Source of the DNA: Cornus controversa
Taxonomy: Eukaryota; Streptophyta; Magnoliopsida; Cornales; Cornaceae
Direction: 5' to 3'
Assembly: GCA_026545225.1 (NCBI GenBank)
Contig: CM048853.1
Coordinates: 51,137,755 to 51,201,754, forward strand
DNA length: 64,000 nt
Part shown: piece after piece, positions 37,176-47,407 of the stretch
Position numbering within the stretch: the first letter of the stretch is position 1
How the letters are laid out: every line of letters starts with the position of its first letter
The notes under the pieces: generated by a model
Told to the model about the DNA's origin: nothing
Databases searched by the model: none
What the model saw: only the letters and a program-made list of their open reading frames with translations
Made by a program: the position numbers and the translations under genes

Positions 37176-38306
37176 CCTATCAGTTTTATTTTCAATTTTA
37201 AACTTAGTATGAACTCCCTGCTTGGGCTTTTTCTGAGAATTAGTTGTCAGCCTCTTCTACTTGTTACAGATATTTTTGCTCCAGTTACTATTCTGAGATG
37301 TGTTATTGATTTGGGTACAGATATAACTAGTTTACTTTGTCACATGAAGACATGGGTCTTGGTGTCTGATGTTGATTTGAGGTATTTCACACGGTGACAT
37401 AAAAATGTGAAAGAGTTTTAACATTTCAGGCAGTAAATCGGTGTCACAAATAACTGTGTTTGATTCAGTGACAAAAGCATAGGTCGATCTTGTATATACT
37501 TCATATTTATAAGTTAACGTACAGGAAATATATATATATATATATATATTTAATTTTTCTCATTGGAGGTTTTTAATTCAATAAAATAATGCATCATCTG
37601 CTGGACACGGTGTACAAACACGATAGAGAAACCAACTAGCTAGGAACATAGAGTCTAGAAGGGGTAAAGGGGTTTGGAGGTGATCCTAACAAACAGAAGG
37701 GCTTTAACTCCTCTAGGTCAAGAAGTCTGCTTTGTATTCGTAAACTCATAGATCCAAGGAAACAACTCATAGATAAATTTAAATTTGCAAATGAGGATTG
37801 AATTTTAAAATCCCCTTGTATTCAGTTACAAGTCAGGTCTCTCTGACTTAAAATCCAGAACCCTTATTAGGTGAAATTTTCTTTCTTAGTGATAACTAAT
37901 TTTATGTTTATGTAGTGCAGTTGCCAGAGAAAATCCCTCTCTTCATCGGGTTATAGAGCACCACCTTGTATATTCTTTAATCTTGAGACTCCATGTTATA
38001 ATTTGAAGTATAGTATCTACAGTGCCCAACTTCTAGATAGATCAGTCTTGCAAAATTTCAGAGACACTGAGTAGATATTACTTGTAATTGTTTTGATTTC
38101 TTTGTTTCCTTGCTTTATTTTATAGATTGTCTTGAGTGACCTGTGCACTGTTTAAAATTATTTGTTTTCTTTAATTTGAGTTCCTTACAATGCTGCAATT
38201 ATTTAAAGGGGGCATATTTTTTTTATGCTGGCTTCAAATTTTTCTTCAATATTAATTATTGCTTAAAATTGCAATAAAGTTGCTGATTTGTTGTTATTTA
38301 CCATAG
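37176..38306. other. Intergenic DNA, no gene recognised
   Basis: Contains a (TA)n run at about 37529-37550. The moderate-GC stretch 37200-37400 is open on the plus strand but has no recognisable domain. Confidence 0.4.
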
Positions 38307-38377
38307 GACTTGGATTTCACCAAGAGGCAGCTGCTGTAGTCATGGCACGCCTAGTTTCTTTCAAAATGGAAGCTGAG
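38307..38377 (+). pseudogene. SEC23: SEC23-like exon relic
   Basis: An exon with good splice signals (CCATAG before, GTAATA after) encodes LGFHQEAAAVVMARLVSFKM. This is a highly conserved segment of the COPII coat GTPase activator SEC23, usually FDQEAAAVVMARL. Neighbouring SEC23 exons were not found, except a possible one near 39193. This is therefore an isolated gene fragment, probably captured by or left from a mobile element. It is not a functional gene. Confidence 0.75.
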
Positions 38378-38484
38378 GTAATAGGCTTGAGTAACATGAC
38401 TCTCTTAATTCATTGAGACATATTCTGTTAGTATTTGGTTTTGTATTAGGGATAAGAGGAGTGTAGAAGCACTCGCTATCCTGC

Positions 38485-38731
38485 TAGAAAGCTTATCATT
38501 ATCCTCTCTTTTAAATTACCCTTATCTTTGAAAATTTTACCATTCATGCCATTGCAAATTTGATCTGAATGCATGTTATTTAAATTGATGGCACTAATTG
38601 TACTCTTATTTTAAAAAAAAATTTACATTTAGTTCCATCAATTTAATCATGATTCAATGTGAAATTTACAACGTAATGGTAAAATTTTCAAAGATAAGGG
38701 TAATTTAACAGAGATGATAATGATAGCAAAA
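38485..38731. mobile_element. Foldback MITE
   Basis: Left arm TTAAATTACCCTTATCTTTG and the next AAAATTTTACCATT are mirrored exactly at the right end, with extended outer pairing through ATCATTATC(C/A)TCTC. The whole 245 bp is close to a hairpin. It sits about 110 bp downstream of the SEC23 exon relic. Confidence 0.85.
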
Positions 38732-39192
38732 CATTTCTTTTGCATGTAATAATGACCAAAAGCACTGTCAAGAGAAAGAGGAGAGTGGAGCAGAGAAGAC
38801 AGATTCAAATATTGTGAGTTTAACTGGAAAATTTGTGAAGGGAAGAACGTCGGCTTTTAATTCTCTTAGTGCCTAATGAATCTGCTTCGTAGAGAAGTGG
38901 AATAGAAAACGATAATTTACTGTTGTGATAGATGTATAGCAGTCACATAAGACTAGTCCGAAGGTATAGATAATGCTTCTCATGACTTCTACACATGTTA
39001 TACATGTGTCAGGATAATGTTTCAAGGCTACACGCATTTTACGCGAACCTTCCTTCTACTATGGCCTCAAGATACACCTTGTGAACTAAGATAATATTTT
39101 TCATTCTAACCCTCCTTCAACTTCCACAAAGCCCCTAAGATTAATAAAAATTTGTACAGAAACAAATGTTAATTTTGATGTTCTTTGTGCAG

Positions 39193-39260
39193 AAACTAAG
39201 TGACTCATCCCCATCCTCTTTTCGGCTGGCAGACATTTTTCTCCTTCATTTTTTAACCTC
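39193..39260 (+). pseudogene. Possible second SEC23-like exon relic
   Basis: After a GTGCAG acceptor the frame reads KLSDSSPSSFRLADIFLLHF. This is reminiscent of the SEC23 DDPxSFRLxxNFSLxPQ stretch that follows the 38307 segment in the protein. The match is short and degraded. The order and strand fit a decayed SEC23 piece, but the intervening coding exon is absent. Confidence 0.35.
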
Positions 39261-39832
39261 TCGAAATCAGCCTTATATCAATTCTACACCCAGTAAAAAT
39301 CTTAGTTCTATGAATTCAATATAAATAAAATACATTGAGGATTTTGGCTTAGATCATCGATCAAAACTAGTGAGTAGCTGGGAGCCCATAATATTCATCA
39401 AAATCCACTAAAAATTAGATTTAAACTATTTATATATATCCACTAACAATCGAATATATATATATATATATTACCTTCACCACTGTGGATTAAAATCCTC
39501 TCCTGTGAGGATTCAGTCCTGTTCCAGCCAGTGTGCTATATGTGGTTGTGGGTAAGCCACATCACTAACTAAACTTTACTAAGCCACCTCACCAAAATGG
39601 ATAAAAAAATTAACTGAGGCTAGCAGTATAAACCATTTACGCCTCTATACAAATACATATACAAAAAACATTTTTCCCGCCCAATTTTTTGATCATCTTC
39701 TTCAGCCATATATATATATATATATGTACACACACACACTTTAGTTAGCATCTTTATTGGCTAAAAATAGATCGTTTTCAACAAAAACGCTCAACGCAAG
39801 GATACGCGCTCAAGGCTCTCTACTCACTCTGG

Positions 39833-39864
<32 letters not shown>

Positions 39865-40680
39865 ACCAAGTTGGTATCTTTGGTGATAATCATGAATGTT
39901 GTGTATATCTTTGGTGATATTATTGATTTTGAATCTGACATTGGTGCTTATTTATTTATATGGGATGGGGTACGAGCTGAGTGCTTGTGGGATTGGTCAT
40001 TTATACAATATGGGTTTCTTGATGTTATGTTTGGTGTTTTTATACTTTGGTTCAGTCAATTTACCAGGTGGATTTATTTTTAATGATGTCGATTTCGAAA
40101 TCTATGTTTTTTTTGTGAACTTACCTTTCACCAGGTGATTCTACCCTCTATGTACCCCTTCTCTGTAGCTCCCTCCTCCAAGTGAAAGACCATAAATGAG
40201 AAAGCCAAAAAGTTGTTAACTGTCATGATAAAGCCTATAAGTTGTTAACTTTCATGATAAAAGTGTACGACTAAAAACTCAACAGATGGTATTAATCTTT
40301 GAAATAAGTCTAAAAGCATTCCAGTAGCCTTTCACTCATTGACTAAACTAATTATGAAAATTTTGAAGAATCTGATGCCAATAAAATAGAAGTAAAATTT
40401 TTATTAGGCAGGTAATTAATTGCAAAAGGTGTCAACTGAAGGCTTTATCACACTTTCTGAGAAAGCCACGTCAATGAAATCACCACTATTGTTACATTTG
40501 CACACTAGCCTCTTGAGTGTTATATCAAGTTAATTTTAATATTTCTTTTCTAAAGTTATGGCTGTTATTTTATTTGGTATAAAACGCTTAGAAACAAACT
40601 CACCATTTCTTTCTTGGTTTATTCAATAATTAAGGGAACAAATAAAATACAAACCATAGCTAGAGCAAAAATAATAGGCT
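39261..40680. other. Intergenic DNA left of the MULE-like region
   Basis: Contains (TA)n and (TG)n microsatellites near 39710 and 39845. A tandem pair of AAGTTGTTAACT(G/T)TCATGATAAA lies at about 40212 and 40241. Frames at 39757-40138 have no known domain. The left end of the MULE-like element may lie in the right part of this stretch, but no terminus was identified. Confidence 0.4.
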
Positions 40681-41665
40681 GAAAACTTTAAATGAATGTT
40701 ACATCCTAACTAAAACATAACATATAGGAAACATGAATTATATGTTACATTCCAATCTTAAGGTAACCGATTGCCCAACTTAAGATAACAAGTTGGAAAT
40801 CTAAAATGTATGGTACATCCTAACTTATGGTAATAGGCAAGAAACTTAAAATGTATGGTACATCCCAACTTAAGGTAACAGATTGGAAACATAAAATGTA
40901 TGGTACATCCCAACTTAAAGTAACAGATTGTTCAAATTAAGCTAACAGTTTGGAAACCTAAAATGTAAGGTACATCCCAACTTAAGGTAACATATTGAAA
41001 ACCTAAAATGTATGATACATCCCAACTTAAGGTAACAGATTGTCCAACTTAAGATAACAAGTTGGAAACCTAAAATGTATGGTTACATCCCAACTTAAGG
41101 TAATAGATTGAAAACCTAAATGTATGATACACCCCAACTTAAGGTAACAGGTTGCCCAACTTAAGGTAACAGGTTGGAAACCTAAAATGTATGATACATC
41201 CCAACTTAAGGTAACAGGTTTGAAACCTAAGATGTATGGTACATCCCAACATAAGGTAACAGATTGCCCAACTTAAGATAATAGGTTGGAAACCTAAAAT
41301 GTATGGTACATCCCAACTTAAGGTAATAGATAGGAAACCTAAAATGTATGATACATCCCAACCTAAGGTAACAGGCTGCCCAACTTAAGGTAATAGGTTG
41401 AAAACCTAAAATATATGGTACATCCCAACTTAAGGTAACAGATTGCCCAACTTAAGATAACAGGTTGAAAACTTAAAATGTATGATACATCCCAACTTAA
41501 GGTAATAGGTAGGAAACCTAAAATGTATGATATATTCCAACCTAAGGTAACAGCCTGCCCAACTTAAGGTAATAGGTTAGAAACCTAAAATGTTTGGTAC
41601 ATCCCAACTTAAGGTAACAGATTGCCCAACTTAAAATAACAAGTTAGAAACCTAAAATTTGTGCA
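40680..41665 (-). repeat. Left tandem array of the MULE-like element, about 15 units
   Basis: Units read AAACCTAAAATGTATGGTAC then ATCCCAACTTAAGGTAACAG and a short GATTGG tail, about 45 bp. About half carry an extra 23-bp CCCAACTTAAGATAACAGG segment. The unit is the reverse complement of the 45310-46870 array, so the two arrays form long inverted repeats around the FAR1/MURA gene. The array ends about 350 bp before its start codon. Confidence 0.95.
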
Positions 41666-42012
41666 TTTATGGCTTATCTTACACTAATAAAATATTTACA
41701 TTTAGAGTTTCGTATGCTATAGACTTGGATGCAGTTTATTTCTGACTAATTATGTGAGATAACACATCGTTTCTGTTGTTAATTTTCCTTCATAATTGGT
41801 AGGGCATGTTTGGAGGCAGAGTGTGCAAACATGGAGTGTTTGTCTTGAGAAGTTACATAGGACTATGTAAATGCATTGCTAGGACATGTTTGGGACAGAG
41901 CGTGCTAGGGCATGTTTGATGTTATACTTAGATTAACTGATAAAATTCAAGTCAATTATGATTTATTTTGCTAAATTGTGTTCTATATATGTTTGTTATT
42001 GAAGTTATTCAA

Positions 42013-45000
42013 ATGGAAGTTGAATTAATTAACATTGAAGACACAACAAATGCTTCAGTTCTTGAGCCTGAGCAAATAAAATGGAAACCAAGGTTTTCGA
42101 TGGAGTTTGATACTGAGCAAGACGCATATGATTTTTACAATGCATATGGGGGTAGAATCGGATTCAGTATTCGAAGAGAATATTTTAATAAAAGTCGTGT
42201 TACTGAAAAAATTACATCCAGATTGTTTGTTTGTTCCAAGGAGGGTATTAGGGTGAAGGACAAGAGGGATATATCAACAAGAAATCCTAGGGCTGAAACA
42301 CGAACTGGCTGTGGTGCACTCATGCATATTAAATATAACAACGAAAAGGGAAAGTACTTCGTTTCTAAATTTGTGGAAACTCACAACCATCCTTTGATAA
42401 TTGAGGAGTGCACTCACATGATGCCTTCACAGCGAAGAATTACTGCAATTCAAGCCATTGATGTGGAGTTTGCTTCCGATTCAGGAATTGCGGTTCGTAA
42501 TGCATATGAGTTAATGGGAAAACAAGCTGGTGGGAAACAATCTATTGGCTTCACTAAGCTGGATCAACAAAATTATATAAGGACTCGAAGACAAAATGAG
42601 CTTCAATTTGGAGATAAAAGTTGGCTGATGAATTATTTTCAGACTCAGGCCTGCGAAGATCCTTCATTCTTCTATGCTGTGCAATTAGATAATGAAGAAA
42701 TGATAACTAATATATTTTGGGCAGATTCGAGAATGATAGTTGATTATGGCCATTTTGGAGATGTCATAACTTTTGATACAACATACAAGCTTGTCCACGG
42801 CAATCGGCCTTTTGCATTGTTTCTCGGTCTTAATCATCACCGGGAGACTGTTGTATTTGGGGCAGCCTTCATGTATGACGAGACTTCTGATTCTTTTGCT
42901 TGGTTATTTGATACATTCTTGAATGCGATGTCTAGTAAAGCGCCAAAGACGATTTTGACTGACCAAGATGCAGCAATGGCAAAGGCATTAACGCAGGTTA
43001 TGCCCGGGACGAAACATCATCTTTGTACGTGGCACTTAATGCAAAATGCACAAAAGCATCTTGGCCCATTTTTTGAAGGTGACGAAGACATCAAAAATGT
43101 GATATCCAAATTCATGTCTTGCATTGAGGAAGAAGATGATTTTTTAGTCAAATGGGAAGAAATGTTAACATTATATGGTGTTGTTGATAACACATGGCTG
43201 GACAACTTGTTTGGTTTGAGACATAGATGGGCTAAGGCATTTGTTAAAAATGTGTGGTCCGCAGGAATGCGTAGCACACAGTTAAGTGAAAGCTTCAATG
43301 CTCGATTGAAGGAGTACTTGACGAGGCAACTAACACTTCCAGATTTCTTCAATCACTTTGAAAGGCTGTTATCCGACAAGCGTTACAAAGAGTATGAAGC
43401 TGAGTATGGTTTGCTCTATAAGCTACCTAGACTCCAAAGAGATTGTGAAATTTTAGTTCAAGCCGGAAAGACTTACACAAGGAGGATATTTGAGATTTTT
43501 CAGGAAGAATTCTTAGTAGCTTGTGTCAGCGAGAGAATCATTAGCTACAGTGCCATGGATAGTAATGGACACTGGGTTTATAAAGTTGGCATTCATGAAA
43601 ATGGGGTGCAACGATGCGTGACAAGGACAGATGATGACCAATTATCTTGTTCATGTGGAAAATTTGAAATGGAGGGTATTATGTGCAGTCACACTTTGAA
43701 AGTTCTTAAAGAGGTGATGAACATCAATGAATTGCCTTCTCAATATATATTACCAAGGTGGACTAGAAATGCTAGACATGGTAACATGGATGAAATTCTT
43801 GCTGGTGAAGTTATGGTGGATCCTAAACTTGAAATCAGGCGACGACATAGGATCCTTTGTCGTATTCTAATTGAAATATCTTCTATTGCATCGGAAACCA
43901 ATGAAGGATACAATGATTTATTACTAAAGGCGATGGAATGGAAAAAATCTGCACAAGGAAGTTCTACTCAAAGTTCAGTTGGGAAAGAAGCAAGTTTACC
44001 ACCTATATCCACTGGAATAAATGCCAAGGGCTTGAAGACTAAAGATACATCTAAAGGACGAAGGCGTAGGATAAAATCTGATTTGGAGAAATCTGTGGAG
44101 AAGAAGAAAAAGGCTATAAAACGAAAACTTAAGGTATTTACCAAAATTTCATCGTTTAAGTTAGGATGTAACATACATTTCAAGTTTCTATGTGTTACTT
44201 TTAAGTGGATATGTAACATACATTTCATATTATCATAATATCATTGTATACTATTATATATGAATTTTTTTGCATTGTGAAACTGTAAAATCTCTTAACA
44301 TTTTTCTTTTGTTCTAGAAATCCAAGGACACTGGTGTTTCTGAAGTGGCAGGTAGTAGTGGTAGGAGGACAAGCCCCTCTTATATTCTAGTCAATGTGAG
44401 AATTGTTGTCACTAAATGAGATCTAATAACTTGTTTGGATAACATCTACATAGTAATTTGTTTATTTTGTTTACAATATAATTCTAACCTAACAGAGGTA
44501 CATTATTTATTTTTTGAAGGGTGCTGAAATTCCATCTGAATTTCTCAATGATCATTGTTATGTGCCACCACCTGTAATGCACAAAAGACAGGGTTGCGAA
44601 CCACCTTATAGTTCCGGTATTCATTTTGGTCAACCCATGACTCCTTCAAACCAGGTAAGTGAGGTGATACAATTTTATTTTCGTAATGGAATATAAATTA
44701 TGGCTTTCATTGCGTAATCTCTAATGAACACTTAAATTTTTGCAGACTAATATTGGTGATACGTGTATGTTTTCATCAGAATTATTCAATACTCCTTCTT
44801 CCTATGACGAATCATGCGCGGCTGATATGGCAAGTGAATAATATCTACTTTTTCACCTTAATATTTTATTATGTTCTTATATTTTAAGCTTTAATTGTGA
44901 TTTAAATTGACTTTGGGCATGTTTTCTCAAGTTCCTCTTCAATTTGTATAAGATTTAATAGTAACTACTCTCATATGCTACATGCCTTTTTATTTTGAAT

Positions 45001-45188
45001 GCACATTAAATATTTGTTTTAATACATTCAGATTTCAATAACTCTGTTTTGAAATGCAGGCCTCAGGTAACAATTGCTACAACATCAATCTTGATCTTAG
45101 GCTCAGTCATTCAACTTTCACGCCAACGTCCCATATGCCAATCCCGGAGATTAACCGTAGTACACAACAACAACTATTTAAAACTTGA
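42013..45188 (+). CDS. FAR1-like: FAR1/MURA-type transposase, five exons, intact
   Basis: Exons: 42013-44133, 44318-44395, 44520-44654, 44746-44829, 45060-45188; 848 aa, all in phase. Intron 4 has a GC donor (ATG|GCAAGT). Domains: FAR1 N-terminal DNA-binding zinc domain at about 27-125 (ends THNHPL), MULE transposase domain with DTTY (D255), TDQD (D317) and LSESFNARLKEYL (E426), SWIM zinc finger CSC...CSH (C546, C548, C558, H560), then a basic RRRRIK tail likely acting as nuclear signal. Such proteins are either Mutator-like transposases or domesticated light-signalling factors (FHY3/FAR1). The inverted tandem arrays on both sides and the neighbouring Ulp1 gene favour a transposon gene. The start at 42013 fits family N-termini; an in-frame ATG at 41989 is possible. 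Confidence 0.93.
44155..44236 (+). repeat. Two array-type units inside intron 1 of the FAR1/MURA gene
   Basis: TTAAGTTAGGATGTAACATA and a second TTAAGTGGATATGTAACATA, each followed by CATTTCA, have the core of the 45-bp and 47-bp arrays. They sit just after the donor of intron 1, in the same orientation as the right array. Confidence 0.85.
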
Positions 45189-45309
45189 GTTGGAAGGGCT
45201 TATGTATTTTTTACATGTCTAGTTGGCATATGACTAGCAATTACATTTCTCAGCTGTATGTTAAGTTGAGTATCCTTGAATGTACATGACTCAAATTAAA
45301 TGTTGTTGA

Positions 45310-46870
45310 GAAAACTTCTTAACTTGGGATGTACCATACATTTCAGGTTTTCAATCTGTTATCTTAAGTTGGGATGTACCATACATTTCAGGTTTTCAAT
45401 CTGTTATCTGAAGTTGGGATGTACCATACATTTCAGGTTTTCAATCTGTTATCTTAAGTTGGGATGTACCATACATTTTAGGTTTCCAACCTGTTAGCTT
45501 AAGTTGGGATGTATCATACATTTTAGGTTTCCTACCTATTACATTAAGTTGGGATGTAACATACAATTTAGGATTTATACCTATTACCTTAAGTTGGGAT
45601 GTAACATACATTTTAGGTTTCCTACCTATTACCTTGAGTTGTGATGTAACATACATGTTAGGTTTCTAACCTGTTACGTTAAGTTGGGATGTAACATACA
45701 TTTTAGATTTCTAACCTGTTACGTTAAGTTGGGATGTACTATACATTTTAGGTTTCTAACCTGTGACGTTAAGTTGGGATCTAACATACATTTTAGGTTT
45801 CCAATCTGTTACCTTAAGTTGGGATGTACCATACATTTTAGGTTTCTAACCTGTTACGTTAAGTTGGGATGTAACATACAATTTAGGTTTCCAATCTGTT
45901 ACGTTAAGTTGGGATGTACCATACATTTTAGGTTTCGAACCTGTTAGCTTAAGTTAGGACGTATCATACATTTTAGGTTTCCAACTTATTACCTTGAGTT
46001 GTGATGTAACATACATTTTAGGATTCCAACCTATTACGTTAAGTTGGGATGTACCATACATTTTAGGTTTCTAACCTGTTACGTTAAGTTGGGATGTACT
46101 AAAAATTTTAGGTTTCTAACCTGTTACGTTAAGTTAGGATGTAACATACATTTTAGGTTTCCAATCTGTTACCTTAAGTTGGGATGTACCATACATTTTA
46201 GGTTTCTAACCTGTTACGTTAAGTTGGGATGTACCATACATTTTAGGTTTCTAACCTGTTACATTAAGTTGGGATGTAACATACATTTTAGGTTTCCAAT
46301 CTGTTACGTTAAGTTGAGATGTAGCATACATTTTAGGTTTCTAACCTGTTACATTAAGTTGGGATGTAACATACATTTTAGGTTTCCAATCTGTTACGTT
46401 AAGTTGGGATGTAGCATACATTTTAGGTTTCTAACCTGTTACATTAAGTTGGGATGTAACATACAATTAAGGTTTCCAATCTGTTACGTTAAGTTGGGAT
46501 GTACCATACATTTTAGGTTTCTAACCTGTTACATTAAGTTGGGATGTACTATACATTTTAGGTTTCCAACCTGTTAGCTTAAGTTGGGATGTACCATACA
46601 TTTTAGGTTTTCAACCTGTTACGTTAAGTTGGGATGTACCATACATTTTCGGTTTCTAAATTGTTATCTTAAGTTGGGCAACCTATTACCTTAAGTTGGG
46701 ATGTACCATACATTTCATGTTTCCTTTGGTCTTACGTTTAAGTTGGGATGTACCGTACATGTTACCTTAAAGTTGGGATGTAATATATATTTCAGGTTTC
46801 CTATGTGTTACGTTTAAGTTGGGATGCAATATACGTTTAAGATCTGAGGATATAACATATAATTCAGGTT
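45310..46870 (+). repeat. Right tandem array of the MULE-like element, about 30 units of 45 bp
   Basis: The unit is TTAAGTTGGGATGTACCATA followed by CATTTTAGGTTTCTAACCTGTTACG, period 45 bp, very regular from about 45320 to 46680 and then decaying. Because 45 is a multiple of three, long repetitive open frames run through it (for example 46044-46577); these are not genes. It starts about 130 bp after the stop codon of the FAR1/MURA gene and mirrors the left array. Confidence 0.97.
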
Positions 46871-46899
46871 TTCAACGTGTTACGTTTAAGTGGATATAT

Positions 46900-47275
46900 A
46901 ACATACATTTTAGGAACCTGTCTTTTTCCATTAAATTAGGATGTAACATACATTTCAAAGAACCTGCCTATCTCCATTAAAATAGGATGTAACATACATT
47001 TCAAGGAACCTGCCTATCTCCATTAAATTAGGATGTAACATACATTTCAAAGAACCTGCCTATCTCCATTAAAATAGGATGTAACATACATTTCAAGGAA
47101 CCTGCCTATCTCCATTAAATTAGGATGTAACATACATTTCAAAGAACCTGCCTATCTCCATTAAAATAGGATGTAACATACATTTCAAAGAACCTGCCTA
47201 TCTCCATTAAAATAGGATGTAACATACATTTCAAAAAACCTGCCTATTTCCATTAAATTAGGATGTAACAGTCAT
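46900..47275 (+). repeat. Second right-hand array, about eight units of 47 bp
   Basis: The unit is GAACCTGCCTATCTCCATTA followed by AA(A/T)TAGGATGTAACATACATTTCAAA. It shares the core GGATGTAACATACATTT with the 45-bp array but has different flanks, so both arrays derive from one ancestral motif. Units are nearly identical, which suggests recent amplification. It ends about 130 bp before the 3-prime end of the Ulp1-type gene. Confidence 0.95.
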
Positions 47276-47407
47276 CCATAAAAAAAATAAAACAAAGCCA
47301 AAAAATACACCATCCATAAGTTGGGATGGGATATAATGAATAAGCCATCTAAATAAACCTAACTGTGGCAAAATATATAGTCATCAATAAAAATACAGTC
47401 ATCCACA

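Noticed and set aside
39757-40138. Two overlapping hydrophobic frames
   Set aside because: They start in or near microsatellites, overlap each other, and show no known membrane-protein pattern.
41968-42012. In-frame extension upstream of the FAR1/MURA start
   Set aside because: It begins at a non-ATG codon; the ATG at 42013 gives an N-terminus typical of the family.
45300-46577. Long open frames encoding a repeated LGCTIHFRFLTCYVK-type peptide
   Set aside because: They follow directly from a 45-bp repeat whose length is a multiple of three; no start context, splice sites or family support a protein.
40680-47275. CRISPR-like regular arrays
   Set aside because: Units are tandem without unique spacers, and the genome is a plant nuclear one.
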